NCBI GenBank assembly: GCA_023525715.1
Contig: CM042016.1
Location: 78,475,382-78,539,381 of the forward strand
DNA: 64,000 nt
Source of the DNA: Cichorium intybus
Lineage: Eukaryota > Streptophyta > Magnoliopsida > Asterales > Asteraceae
Direction of reading: 5' to 3'
A model generated the notes under the pieces. The model was not told the origin of the DNA. It ran no database searches and saw only the letters and a list, made by a program, of their open reading frames with translations. The translations under genes were made by a program, and so were the position numbers. Position 1 is the stretch's first letter. Each line of letters begins with the position of its first letter. Shown here piece after piece: positions 21,981 to 33,905 of this stretch.

Positions 21981-22604
21981 TCAAGAAGAACTGGATCCCC
22001 CAGCTCTGCGTAGTGCGTCCACTTGCGCCCTGAGCTCAGCAGCCTCGCGTTCGGCCTCCACGGCTCTCCGCTCTACTTCGCGAACCCTTTCCTCGGATTC
22101 GGATATTCGAACAATAGCCTCGCGCCACATCCCCAAGGCTGTCTGTACGTCCTCCTCGAGGGGGTCGACTCGTCTAGAGGTGTGGTCATGGGCCTCGTCT
22201 AATCGTCGGAGGCGTGCTGCGGTGACCTCGGCGGTGGCCCCATGTCCATGATCTGGCTGGAGGTCGCCCTGATCTGCTCCCATGGCGCCTGATGTGTCCG
22301 ACCATGGTAGGCAGAGCTCGGTCTGCGTAGCCTCCTCGGCTGACGTCGTAGTGGTCGTAGAATAGGTGATACGGGGGTCGCAAGTCCTGCTCGCGACTCC
22401 AGATACGTATCTGCTCTGCCCACTCTAGTGTTGGGCCCTGAAGAGGTTCTTCTATTAGTAAGGGGCGGTGAATGGGAAGTACCCTCTTTCGAGGTGTACG
22501 CATCCATAACGGGCCACCACGGGCCACCAGGGTGGCGATATACCTGAAATAGCGGTGGTGGTGGTGGTGCATGTAGGCTGCGGACCGAGTGACGAGGGTC
22601 GATG
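21981..22604 (-). pseudogene. G3 accessory ORF, C-terminal part with coiled coil
   Basis: The minus strand at 22283-21981 encodes a charged heptad-rich stretch (RRLDEAHDHTSRRVDPLEED, then EERVREVERRAVEAEREAAE) ending in GGSSSS and a stop: a clear coiled coil. Further upstream an overlapping frame reads PYHLFYDHYDVSRGGYADRA and a His-rich run. It lies between the PBS and gag of G3 and is the continuation, across the G4 insertion, of the acidic ORF at 33043-33237. Similar N-terminal gag extensions are, from memory, present in some Asteraceae gypsy elements. Function unknown; a frameshift separates the two halves. Confidence 0.6.
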
Positions 22605-23304
22605 ACTTCTGTAACACCCGGCTTTTAAAACAAAACACCCCTGAAAATTTTTTCATTTAAAACACAGGTTTCAATACATAAAACCAGTACAAAAGGGGTA
22701 TATTTTATTACAAACGGGTACAAGTGTATCAAGGAGAGTATATAATACCATAATCTCCTTTGAAGCCAGGCTGCTACTAACAGCATCTAAGAGTCCCACT
22801 TCTCTAGTCACGAACTCTATCTTTTCTCTTATCCGAATAATGCTAACCTGCAGGGACATTAACAAATAACGTGAGCTATAAAGCTCAGTGAGTAATCATA
22901 TCTGCAAATAACGTGTACAATAAATAAATCCATATATAATTCTTTATATATGATACATATATCTATTATTTCATCTTTCATTATCAAATTCCATTTTATA
23001 GCCATTTCCGGCCAAATGTGTATATCTGTCTGGATATCGGACCCAGACTACTAGCCTTACCGGCTGATCATATATATATCTTAGGATTTCACATCCTACT
23101 GCGTAGCCTTACCGGCTGAAACGTGATATCATGTGATTTTCAAATCATATCATGTGATTTTCAAATCATATCAGTTAATTGCACACTTTGTCATATCTAA
23201 TCCGTTATTTGCATACCAATCAAACCCATTCTATACCATTTCTGTCCCATCTTTCTTAGTCATATTTGACTATACCATATCTCATGACTATATAAGTCGC
23301 ATCA

Positions 23305-25315
23305 TGTAACACCCAAAATTTTTCGCAAAATATTTTAACTTTCAAAGATAACTTTTATAAAAATAGTTATAAGTTTCCAAAATAAATAAGTAGCTCAAAC
23401 CCAAAACATGGCAAAATACTAAAGTAAAGTGCGGAAGCATAACATGTCATAGTCCCAGATAAATAAAACTCCTAGTAGTGGCAATCCCGGTGCTCCAATC
23501 AAGCCTGAGCCTCCTTGATCTTAACACCTGAAAAATGTTTAGGGAAACCGTAAGCAAAAGCTTAGTGAATTCAAACACAAACATCATATTAATATTCACA
23601 TTTACCAGCCCTAATCCATTTCCAATTATAATTATAAAAACTAAGCAAAGAACAAATCAGTGCTTATATAAAATAGGGCGGACTTGTATGTTTGAGCCGC
23701 ACCGGGTAAATCCCGTATCCATTGGCCCTGATCCCCGCACCTCATAAAGAGTATAACGTTGGTGATCTTACCTAACTACCCCTCATAGTAATAATCGATT
23801 ACATACAGTGCACATGTACGATTTATAATAATAATATAGCATATTTTAAATAATAAATCTAAACAATCACACACGAACTAACTAGTAAACACAAACATCA
23901 ATACAACGGTGTGAGAGAACTCACCTTGAGTGAGTGATATAATAGATAGAAGTCAATATATGGCTACCAAGCTTGTGCAAACTTCAACACTTCACCTAAT
24001 TAAGACTAAAGGTTAGAATGATGAAGTTGTGAAGCTAATGAATGAGAAAGGAGTAATCACAGCAAAGTCTCTAAAACAGACCTGCTATTTAAGACTGAAT
24101 TACTCCAAAATATAAAACAGAAGGATAGGTTTAAATAATTTTTAAAATAAACTTCAATGACTTAGGTTTCCAGAACCATAAAGAACTCCTCCTAATTCCA
24201 AAGGATGAAAGAGATATAAAATTTACAAAAAGACATCTCACTGCTGTCTTCAGACGGATAGTCAGGTGGTGTTGGCCAATTCTACCCAACTTGTGGGTGG
24301 AATTAGTCCCACCCAAAAATCAGAGGAACCATAGATACATAACTAAAAGTCACAGAGTTGGAATCGATTAAAAAGGGCTTCCTAAGGTCTGGATATAAAA
24401 ATCACAATGTGGACAATCACAGAATCAGCATAAGCTGGTGACTGTCCACTGATCTGGAGTGTGGATCCTTTCTAACCAAGTTACAATGAGAATTAGCAAC
24501 CAAACTTCTCCAGATCTTTAATTAAATATGTAATGTACATGTGGGAACTTGGAATCACTCTGGATCATTTTCCAAACCCTGGTAATGATAAAAACAAAAT
24601 GATATATCACAGCAGACCCGGATTAGACCTAATAGCAAAGAAGCTGTTGTTTCCCATGATAAAGTCCTTTTCAGCGAGAGTGGTATTCTTAAGAAAGTTA
24701 CTCAACTCAATGTTTGAACTTTGGGCACTGGTTGTGGGTCTATTTGAGTCCTAGAACTCGATATATGATTTTTACAAGAAAGGAGACTCAGTAGTGAAAT
24801 CTGACAGAAACCCTAGGTTATGTTGCAAAATTCATAACTCAAAATCTATACCTTGAAAACACAATTCCTTCAGTCAGAACCTTCATATATGTCTTGGGAA
24901 CCTTCAGATAAAGTTTCGTAGCGATCCAACATTTTAATCCCCGGGAATCGTCCAAACACTGCAGATGTGTTCTCAGATTCGGGATTAAAGAGAGATGTAG
25001 AGGGAGAGAGAGAGAGAGAGCTTTGAGTGAGGAGGGAGAGAGTCTTTTGAGTGAGTGTTTACTAGAAAATGAGTGAAACGAATTAATTTGAGCTTTAAGT
25101 ACTCTTGGAAAGATGGGCTAAAATATAAAGCCTATGGGATTGATTAATCCTTAAGCTTATTGGGTTTAGTCTCTTAACCCATGAACTTAAATTAAAAGAT
25201 GACACTATAAGCCCACCACATAAATAATCAGATCTTAATTAATTAAATTAATATAATGTTACAAAATAAATTAAATAAAATAAATAAATGTACCGGGAAA
25301 ATCCGGGGCGTTACA
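23305..25315 (-). mobile_element. Solo LTR of another gypsy family, 2011 bp
   Basis: Begins TGTAACACCC and ends GGCGTTACA, flanked by catca on both sides (23300-23304, 25316-25320). The uninterrupted target is visible in the other G4 LTR near 31198-31205. No internal region or second LTR, so the element was reduced by LTR-LTR recombination. Orientation is inferred from the CGCCCCGGATTTTCCCGG-type LTR start on the minus strand. It contains an AG run near 25001-25020. Confidence 0.93.
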
Positions 25316-25320
25316 CATCA

Positions 25321-25512
25321 TCTGTCATGGCTATACAAGCCGCACCAAAGCAATTCCAGCATATAAATCATAGCCCGAAGGCCGCACCAGTTTGAGTTCA
25401 ACAACCCGGAATCATAGCCATAGGGCTGCACCATTTCCATATACTAATATCATAGCCATATAGGCCGCACCAGTTGGATATAACATCCAGTATCATAGCC
25501 ACAAGTGGCCGC
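25321..25512. repeat. Degenerate ~45-bp repeats in G4 LTR (left copy)
   Basis: About five units centred on catagccatataggccgcac. The same block is at 31203-31402 in the right LTR. Confidence 0.7.
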
Positions 25513-25549
25513 ACCATCTATTAACAGCTTATATCACAATCAATTATGG

Positions 25550-25835
25550 TTCACGGGTTTTACCCGCTATTGCCTAGAATCACGGCTCCGTTCTTGTCAT
25601 CGCAATGACTCACGGCTTATCCGGTATTGCCTAATTAAAGTGGAATCACAGCTCCGTTCTTGTCTATCGCAGACTCACGGCTTATCTGGTATTGTCGCAT
25701 TACTGACTCACAGCTCCGTTCTTGTCTATCATAGACTCACGGCTTATCTGGTATTGTCGTATCACGGTTTATCTGTTTATTGACTCACAGCTCCGTTCTT
25801 GTCTTTCTCAGACTCACGGCTTATCTGGTATTGTC
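25550..25835. repeat. Degenerate ~60-bp tandem repeats in G4 LTR (left copy)
   Basis: About four to five alternating words gactcacagctccgttcttg and gactcacggcttatctggta. Present also at 31435-31720. Arrays like this in LTRs often mark enhancer-like U3 segments, but that is inference. Confidence 0.8.
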
Positions 25836-26316
25836 TTTTTAATGCATCTGTCAACTGTCAATTTTGTCCCCCCAAAGCAGTTTCAATCTGTAACAGTTCA
25901 ATCATCATATATCATATATGATATCAGTGAGATTACTCACCTGGATGCTAGCTGCATTTAAATCCCGGTTGTTTCTTGCCTTTGCGTGCACCACAACCAT
26001 TTTGTCTCATACCTATTTATCCATTTCATATCAAATGATAATAGGTTAATAATCATTTCAATTGACTCTAATACATAAGAGTCCAATATTATGCAACTAT
26101 AAACAATGCCTAGATGATAAACTTTCCATTTACCATCTTTTCATGAGTTTTACTATTTACCGAGGCATTCGTATTGATCTACAGTGCCCCCGAGGAGTCG
26201 AAAACTCAATTTAATATTTTTCCCAGACTTTTCAAACCATTAGGGACTTATGGTTCAAGTTTGAGGTAAATCGGACAAGCCAATCAAAAGTTAGCGTTTT
26301 GAACCCCCTGTCTGGT

Positions 26317-26402
26317 GGGCGCACTGCGCCAGGGATTCGGCGCACTGCGCCTGGGCGCACCCCGCCAGGAACCTAGGCGCACTGCGCCTAGCGCCTGGGC
26401 AG
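26317..26402. repeat. GC-rich palindromic cassette in G4 LTR (left copy)
   Basis: Three copies of gcgcactgcgcc-type words that can pair with themselves, in an AT-rich context. Copy in the right LTR at 32202-32287 with a few changes. Confidence 0.75.
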
Positions 26403-27152
26403 TCTCCTGCTCAGTCGCGATTTGTGCACTGTAGCATGCTGTTTTGACATTTTAAGTCCTTAATGTTGTTCTTAATCGATTGGGGTTCATTTCTAGGCTA
26501 AAACCTTACATTAATACAAGGTTTTCAACCATTAAAAACAACTCAATCAATCAAAAGGAAGAATTAGGGTTCTTAGTTCCAAAAACCCCAAATCTTCAAA
26601 TTCAACAAAATAGCAATCTACTTCCATAATCTTGAATTAAGTCCTTTTGGCATGACTTATTGGAAGTATTAAACCATTATAAACCACATAATCATAACTG
26701 AAATTACAAATTTCAGTTTCTATAAAACTCATCAAGAACATATAAGCTAGAACTTGAGATACTTACTTCAAAAGCTTCAAATTCTTCAATTCCAAGGCTA
26801 TAATCCGATTTTCAAGCTAAATCCTTCAAGAACTCTTCAAACTTTGCAGAATTTGTGCAGCAAAATTTTCTCCCGTAAGCTCAAAAATCTGCACAAGTCT
26901 CTCCTTTTATACCTCCAGCATTTGCAATTTAGTCCTTGAAGTTGCATATATTAAACTTTTGCCACAATTAACACAATTTATGACAAAAATCAGATTTTTA
27001 TAACATTTTAAGTCCAAAACTCAAAATATTATTACAAAACAAATCCTTTTCTGTCCAAAAGACCAAATTACCCTTCTAAGGTAAAATGACCAATTTACCC
27101 CTTTTTATTAGAATAAACTTTCAAATACTAATCACAAGTACTTGGTGTTACA

Positions 27153-27175
27153 AATTCTCCCCTCCTTCAAAAGAT
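27153..27175 (-). other. Polypurine tract of G4
   Basis: On the minus strand gaaggaggggagaatt runs into the LTR start TGTAACACC, identical to the G2 PPT. Confidence 0.8.
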
Positions 27176-30100
27176 TTTGTCCCCAAAATCATACAAGGAG
27201 TTGAGGGTATGTGTCCCTCGATTCGCTTTCGGTCTTCCACATCATGTCGGAATCTCTATGGTATTACCTAAGCACTTAACCATACTAGTCTTCTTATCTC
27301 GTGATTAGATCACAATTTGCATATCATTCCTCCGGTTGTCCCGGGTACCTTATCTACTTATTTATCTTCATCTCACCATAAAGGATTTGTTGGAGATTAT
27401 CAATACATAATTTCTTTCTTGTCGTCCAAAACAGATTTTTAACCTTTCCAAAGGATTACTTTTAGCACCACCAAATTCCTTTACTTGGAATTTCAAATGC
27501 TTATATTCAGTAACCCACATACCATTTGCAGACTCTTAACCATTCTTCAAATTCGTTCGTACCCATCAAGTCTTTCTTCAGTTTATGCAAGAATCAAGGA
27601 TCTAGCCAACGGCTTTACTACATCTTCAATCCAATAAATTGGAGGGTAACCCAGTATTTCCTACCATACTTCATATGAGGCATCAAACTACTAGCATGAA
27701 AGCTGTTATTTCCCGCAAATTCTATCAAAGATAGACGATCTTCTCATCTTCCACTGGGGTCTGCTGTGCTATTTTCAAGCATATCTTCTAAAGTCTGCAT
27801 CACTAGGTCACTTTGTTCATCAATATACGGTACTTGCAGAGACTTTATTGCAAAGTCTATAACAATGTTGTCTCATTTTTTTTTGGGCCAACAACGGTTA
27901 AATTTCTTCGCATGTTTCTAACGGTTTGACTTTACTTTGCGTACAAGTCAAATACTTTTCATGTGTCTTTCAATATCTTTCTTCAGTCCCGGCCACCAAT
28001 ACATAGGTTTTATCGTCCTATCCAGTCTGGTATTGCTCCGGGTATACTGCATATCTAGTACAAAATGTATATTTTCAAGATAATTTTCATGTTTCACTTT
28101 GCTTTGGAATGCACATTCACAACCACCAAGGGTTTTAAATCGCAGCGATTTTCCAACTAGCTTTTGCTAATAACCCATAATTCATCCATTTTTCACGGTT
28201 TCAGACTTGCACACATCTTTCTGTGCTACCCGAATCAACTCAGGTAATCAATTCGGCACATTCATACATGTGGATGTAACCTTCAAGGTTACTCTTTTCA
28301 ATTCAGGGCGTTTATAGCCACATCTGTCCTTTTCGAGATGGTACAAGATTTCATACCCGAAATCTCTAAGTAACCCATCTATCTTTATTATGTCATATCT
28401 AGCTTCTTTTTGATCAATTAAGTATTTCAAACTCTTATGATCCTTATAAACAGTAAGTTTTACACCTTATACATAGTGTTTCCAAAGCTTCTATGCCAAA
28501 GTCATAATTGCTACTGCAATATCATGCACCTACAGTCAAATCTGGATGCAATTCTTTAATCCAATTTATCTTCTCCGCTTAGCATCAATGCTAACGTCAG
28601 AGTTTCACACAAGGTTTGTTCCAAACCTTTACAAGATACCTGTGGTCTTTCTACCCACTCAAACTTTATACTTTTATTAGTGAACCTTAGTCAACTGGAC
28701 AGCAATCAAGGAGCAGTTTTCTACAACTCTCCTAAATTAACCCGCCAATCCTAGGAAACTACTAATTTTAGTCAAATTCCATGGCGGTTTCTGTTTTATC
28801 ACAGCATCATTTCTATTGGATCCACTTTAACATTTTCGGCATTAATAACATGCCCAAAAAAATATGAAATTTCTTTTAGCCAAAATTTTCATACTTGGAG
28901 AATTTTACATATCACTTAACTCAGTGAAGTAACTCCAATATCTGGTACAAATGTACCTCATTTTCGATCTGGTTTCGAGAATATCAGATTCTCATTGGTC
29001 AATGCACATATGCATCAACTTGTCTTTCTTCTTTTCAAACAAGATAGGGCTCATACAATGACACATTCAGCCGTAAGAGACCCCAATACCAAGTTTTCTT
29101 CTAGTTGTTTTCCAACTCTGTCATCTCTACAGATGCAAATTAGTACAGAGCCCGTATACCAAAAATGGCTCCCCAAAATCAATTTAATCATAAACTCTTC
29201 TCGCCAATCTGGCAAAAATCTTGGAAGTTCTTTTCAAAAGAAACATCCGAGAATTTATTTAAAGTAGTACACTACTATCACTGCTTTATTTAACTTGGCC
29301 AATACCATGTATGCCAATTACAACATCATTCTTTTACTAACTCTTTTCCAAGTTTAAGCAAAGAAAATAACCGGTATTCTCAACAACGGTCATTTACCAT
29401 GGATTTTCATCCATTTCATTTCTGATTTTAGAACCATAATGTTCTTATTTCTACTATTCATGTTAGCATAATTCATTGCTAACCAATTCATATGCACAAT
29501 TTCTTCGGATTCATTGGTAGTCATCGGCTTCAGATTTATAGGGAAAAGTGGTCCCATAAATCCTAAGCAAACTACCTTTCCAAGTGTTCAATATCTTGAA
29601 CATATTTGCTAACTGCTATAGCTACTTTCAACATTTCATCCATAATCGTTGATGAAATATTCAGACATGACATCAAAGTCACTGATCCCAAGCACAGCTT
29701 CATGGATCAAATATAACATATACGGGGTTATATTCAAAACAATTATATCGGAGATCATATCAGTCTCCTCACGAGCTCCTTCCACAATCTGATGGAATGC
29801 TCATGGTACCACTGGTCCTTTTCGACCATTCGTTTCTTCTTCCTTTCCTCCCCGTTCTTTCATGGGTTCATCACTCGTTACTCCACATTTAGCATGTGAG
29901 TATTTCATAAAAAGTGATCTATTATTCCACGCTGGAAACACTTCCGTTCCATCCAACAGGCTCGAGCAATATGCTCCTGTTTTCTACAATTTCACTAATT
30001 CAGTGGTAGAGTCACAACTCTACAAATTTTCTGAGTGCTTTTCCTGCACTTCTTACATCGCATCACCTTTTTCATTTTGGTCCCATCCCTTTAAGGTTGG

Positions 30101-30511
30101 ACCTAAATCGTGGTAACTTCTCCTGAAGCGTCCACTAACATTTTTCTGCTTTTCTTGTAGTCTCAGCTACTTTTCTTTCACCTTGAATATCAATCAAGGT
30201 GAGCACCCAATTTCTTTTACTGACCACAGCAGCTGCTATTGCTTGTCATGTGGATTTTCTGCTACTTGTCTCTTTGCCCCTCGTTCAGTGGAGCCTTGAG
30301 AAAAGGCTGGTCCGCCTCTTAAAGCTCCAAGCCCTAAATTCCTCCAAATAAGTTTCGCTACTCATACTTCTTATACGTCAAAAGTCAGCAACGGTTAGGT
30401 TATATATGTTTAATAACAACTATATACACCTATCTATACATCATGTCTACTATCTCCCAAGGTTTAAGTCCAGGAATCTACACTATAGACACCTAGTTCA
30501 CTTAAAACACG
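27176..30511 (-). pseudogene. G4 internal region with decayed pol
   Basis: Only short islands are recognisable on the minus strand: the chromodomain end near 27180-27260 (homologous to the G2 C-terminus), an integrase zinc-region relic (MYWWPGLKKDIERH) near 27960-28010, RNase H at 28430-28248 (MKYLIDQKEARYD, EILYHLEKDR, LKVTSTCM), and a trace of the RT KKKD-CID block near 28990-29060. Stops and indels are everywhere; no frame exceeds about 100 codons with recognisable content. Gag was not recognised between 29100 and 30510. It is a dead copy of the G2 family. Confidence 0.75.
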
Positions 30512-30523
30512 GCTATGATACCA
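30512..30523 (-). other. Primer-binding site of G4, one mismatch
   Basis: The minus strand reads TGGTATCATAGC, the Met-initiator site with one change (usual TGGTATCAGAGC), four bases from the 5' LTR. Confidence 0.8.
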
Positions 30524-30526
30524 ACT

Positions 30527-33037
30527 TGTAACACCCGACTTTTAAAACAAAACACCCCTGAAAAAATTTTCATTTAAAACACAGGTTTCAATACATAAAA
30601 CCAGTACAAAAGGGGTATATTTTATTAAAAACGGGTACAAGTGTATCAAGGAGAGTATATAATACCATAATCTCATTTGAAGCCGGGCTGCTACTAACAA
30701 CATCTAAGAGTCCCACTTCTCTAGTCACGGACTCTATCTTTTCTCTTATCCGAATAATGCTAACCTGCAGGGACATTAACAAATAACGTGAGCTATAAAG
30801 CTCAGTGAGTAATCATATCTGCAAATAACGTGTACAATAAATACATCAATATATAATTCTTTATATATGATACATATATCTATTATTTCATCTTTCATTA
30901 TCAAATTCCATTTTATAGCCTTTTCCGGCCAAATGTGTATATCTGTCTGGATATCGGACCCAGACTACTAGCCTTACCGGCTGATCATATATATATATAT
31001 ATCTTAGGATTTCACATCCTACTGCATAGCCTTACCGGCTGAAACGTGATATCATGTGATTTTTAAATCACATCAGTTAATTGCACACTTTATCATATCT
31101 AATCCGTTATTTGCATACCAATCAAACCCATTCTATACCATTTCTGTCACATCTTTCTTAGTCATATTTGACTATACCATATCTCATGACTATATAAGTC
31201 GCATCATCTGTCATGGCTATACAAGCCGCACAAAGCAATTCCAGCATATAAATCATAGCCCGAAGGTCGCACCAGTTTGAGTTCAACAACCCGGAATCAT
31301 AGCCATAAGGCCGCACCATTTCCATATACTAATATCATAGCCATATAGGCCGCACCAGTTGGATATAACATCCAGTATCATAGCCACAAGTGGCCGCACC
31401 ATCTATTAACAGCTTATTTCACAATCAATAATGGCTCACGGGTTTTACCCGCTATTGCCTAGACTCATGGCTCCGTTCTTGTCATCGCAATGACTCACGG
31501 CTTATCCGGTATTGCCTAATTAAAGTGGACTCACAGCTCCGTTCTTGTCTATCGCAGACTCACGGCTTATCTGGTATTGTCGCATTACTGACTCACAGCT
31601 CTGTTCTTGTCTATCATAGACTCACGGCTTATCTGGTATTGTCGTATCACAGTTTATCTGTTTATTGACTCACAGCTCCGTTCTTGTCTTTCTCAGACTC
31701 ACGGCTTATCTGGTATTGTCTTTTTAATGCATCTGTCAACTGTCAATTTTGTCCCCCCAAAGCAGTTTCAATCTGTAACAGTTCAATCATCATATATCAT
31801 ATATGATATCAGTGAGATTACTCACCTGGATGCTAGCTGCATTTAAATCCCGGTTGTTTCTTGCCTTTGCGTGCACCACAACCATTTTGTCCCATACCTA
31901 TTTATCCATTTCATATCAAATGATAATAGGTTAATAATCATTTCAATTCACTCTAATACATAAGAGTCCAATATTATGCAACTATAAACAATGCCTAGAT
32001 GATAAACTTTCCATTTACCATCTTTTCATGAGTTTTACTATTTACCGAGGCATTCGTATTGATCTACAGTGCCCCCGAGGAGTCGAAAACTCAATTTAAT
32101 ATTTTTCCCAGACTTTTCAAACCATTAGGGACTTATGGTTCAAGTTTGAGGTAAATCGGACAAGCCAATCAAAAGTTAGCGTTTTGAACCCCCTATCTGG
32201 TGGGCGCACTGCGCCAGGGATTGGGCGCACTGCGCCTGGGCGCAGCCCGCCAGGAACCTAGGCGCACTGCGCCTAGCGCCTGGGCAGTCTCCTGCTCAGT
32301 CGCGATTTGTGCACTGTAGCATGCAGTTTTGACATTTTAAGTCCTTAATGCTGTTCTTAATCGATTGGGGTTCATTTCTAGGCTAAAACCTTACATTAAT
32401 ACAAGGTTTTCAACCATTAAAAACAACTCAATCAATCAAAAGGAAGAATTAGGGTTCTTAGTTCCAAAAACCCCAAATCTTCAAATTCAACAAAATAGCA
32501 ATCTACTTCCATAATCTTGAATTAAGTCCTTTTAGCATGACTTATTGGAAGTATTAAACCATTATAAACCACATAATCATAACTGAAATTACAAATTTCA
32601 GTTTCTATAAAACTCATCAAGAACATATAAGCTAGAACTTGAGATACTTACTTCCAAAGCTTCAAATTCTTCAATTCCAAGGCTATAATCCGATTTTCAA
32701 GCTAAATCCTTCAAGAACTCTTCAAACTTTGCAGAATTTGTGCAGCAAAATTTTCTCCCGTAAGCTCAAAAATCTGCACAAGTCTCTCCTTTTATACCTC
32801 CAGAATTTGCAATTTAGTCCTTGAAGTTGCATATATTAAACTTTTGCCACAATTAACACAATTTATGACAAAAATCAGATTTTTATAACATTTTAAGTCC
32901 AAAACTCAAAATATTATTACAAAACAAATCCTTTTCTGTCCAGAAGACCAAATTACCCTTCTAAGGTAAAATGACCAATTTACCCTTTTTTATTAGAATA
33001 AACTTTCAAATACTTATCACAAGTATTTGGTGTTACA
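30527..33037 (-). repeat. 5' LTR of G4, 2511 bp
   Basis: TGTAACACCC at 30527 to ...GGTGTTACA at 33037; direct copy of the left LTR. Includes the repeat blocks 31203-31402 and 31435-31720 and the GC cassette 32202-32287. The alternating TA tract near 30989-31004 is longer than in the left copy. Confidence 0.95.
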
Positions 33038-33042
33038 ACTTC

Positions 33043-33237
33043 TGGTTCATCTTCGGGCTCCTCCTCGTCCCACTGGTCTTCTTTTTCTGAAGCTTCCTCT
33101 TCCGGAACCTCTTCGGGTTCCTCTTCTGGTTCTTCATCAAGCCATCCCCCATTTCTCTCCTCGGGGAAATATGGGTCTCCTGGCAAATGAAATCCTGCCA
33201 TAGCGTCTGTACGAGGATCGGGGTATAAGAAGTACAT
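33043..33237 (-). pseudogene. G3 accessory ORF, N-terminal acidic part
   Basis: The minus strand encodes a strikingly acidic protein: after FHLPGDPYFPEERNGGW come repeats of EEPEEEPEEVPEEE and DEEEPEDEPE. It is cut by G4 at 33042, and host reading resumes at 22604 in the same frame for a stretch. Low-complexity Glu/Pro repeats followed by a coiled coil suggest an assembly or interaction module ahead of Gag; the function is not known. Start is uncertain: a Met at 33237 or the internal Met of MAGFHLPGD. Confidence 0.6.
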
Positions 33238-33255
33238 ATAAGGGGATTCTTAAAT

Positions 33256-33890
<635 letters not shown>

Positions 33891-33902
33891 GCTCTGATAC
33901 CA
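33891..33902 (-). other. Primer-binding site of G3
   Basis: The minus strand reads TGGTATCAGAGC, three bases inside the LTR terminus at 33906; it shows that the 5' LTR lies to the right. Confidence 0.9.
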
Positions 33903-33905
33903 ATC

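Larger units (their letters stand above)
22610..27152 (-). repeat. 3' LTR of G4, interrupted by a solo LTR
   Basis: Matches 30527-33037 outside the nested insert 23305-25320; net length about 2.53 kb. It carries two internal minisatellite-like blocks and a GC-rich palindromic cassette, listed separately. Confidence 0.93.
22610..33037 (-). mobile_element. Ty3/gypsy G4, complete but coding-dead, nested in G3
   Basis: Direct LTRs at 22610-27152 (containing a solo LTR) and 30527-33037, flanked by a perfect 5-bp duplication acttc (22605-22609 and 33038-33042). PBS lies beside the right LTR and PPT beside the left, giving minus orientation. The 3.4-kb interior contains only decayed pol. The LTRs are still very alike, so insertion was recent relative to coding decay. 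Confidence 0.95.

Noticed and set aside
22186..22656. 156-codon minus-strand frame starting in the G4 LTR
   Set aside because: Its first ~15 codons are G4 LTR; only the part left of 22605 belongs to the G3 accessory ORF.
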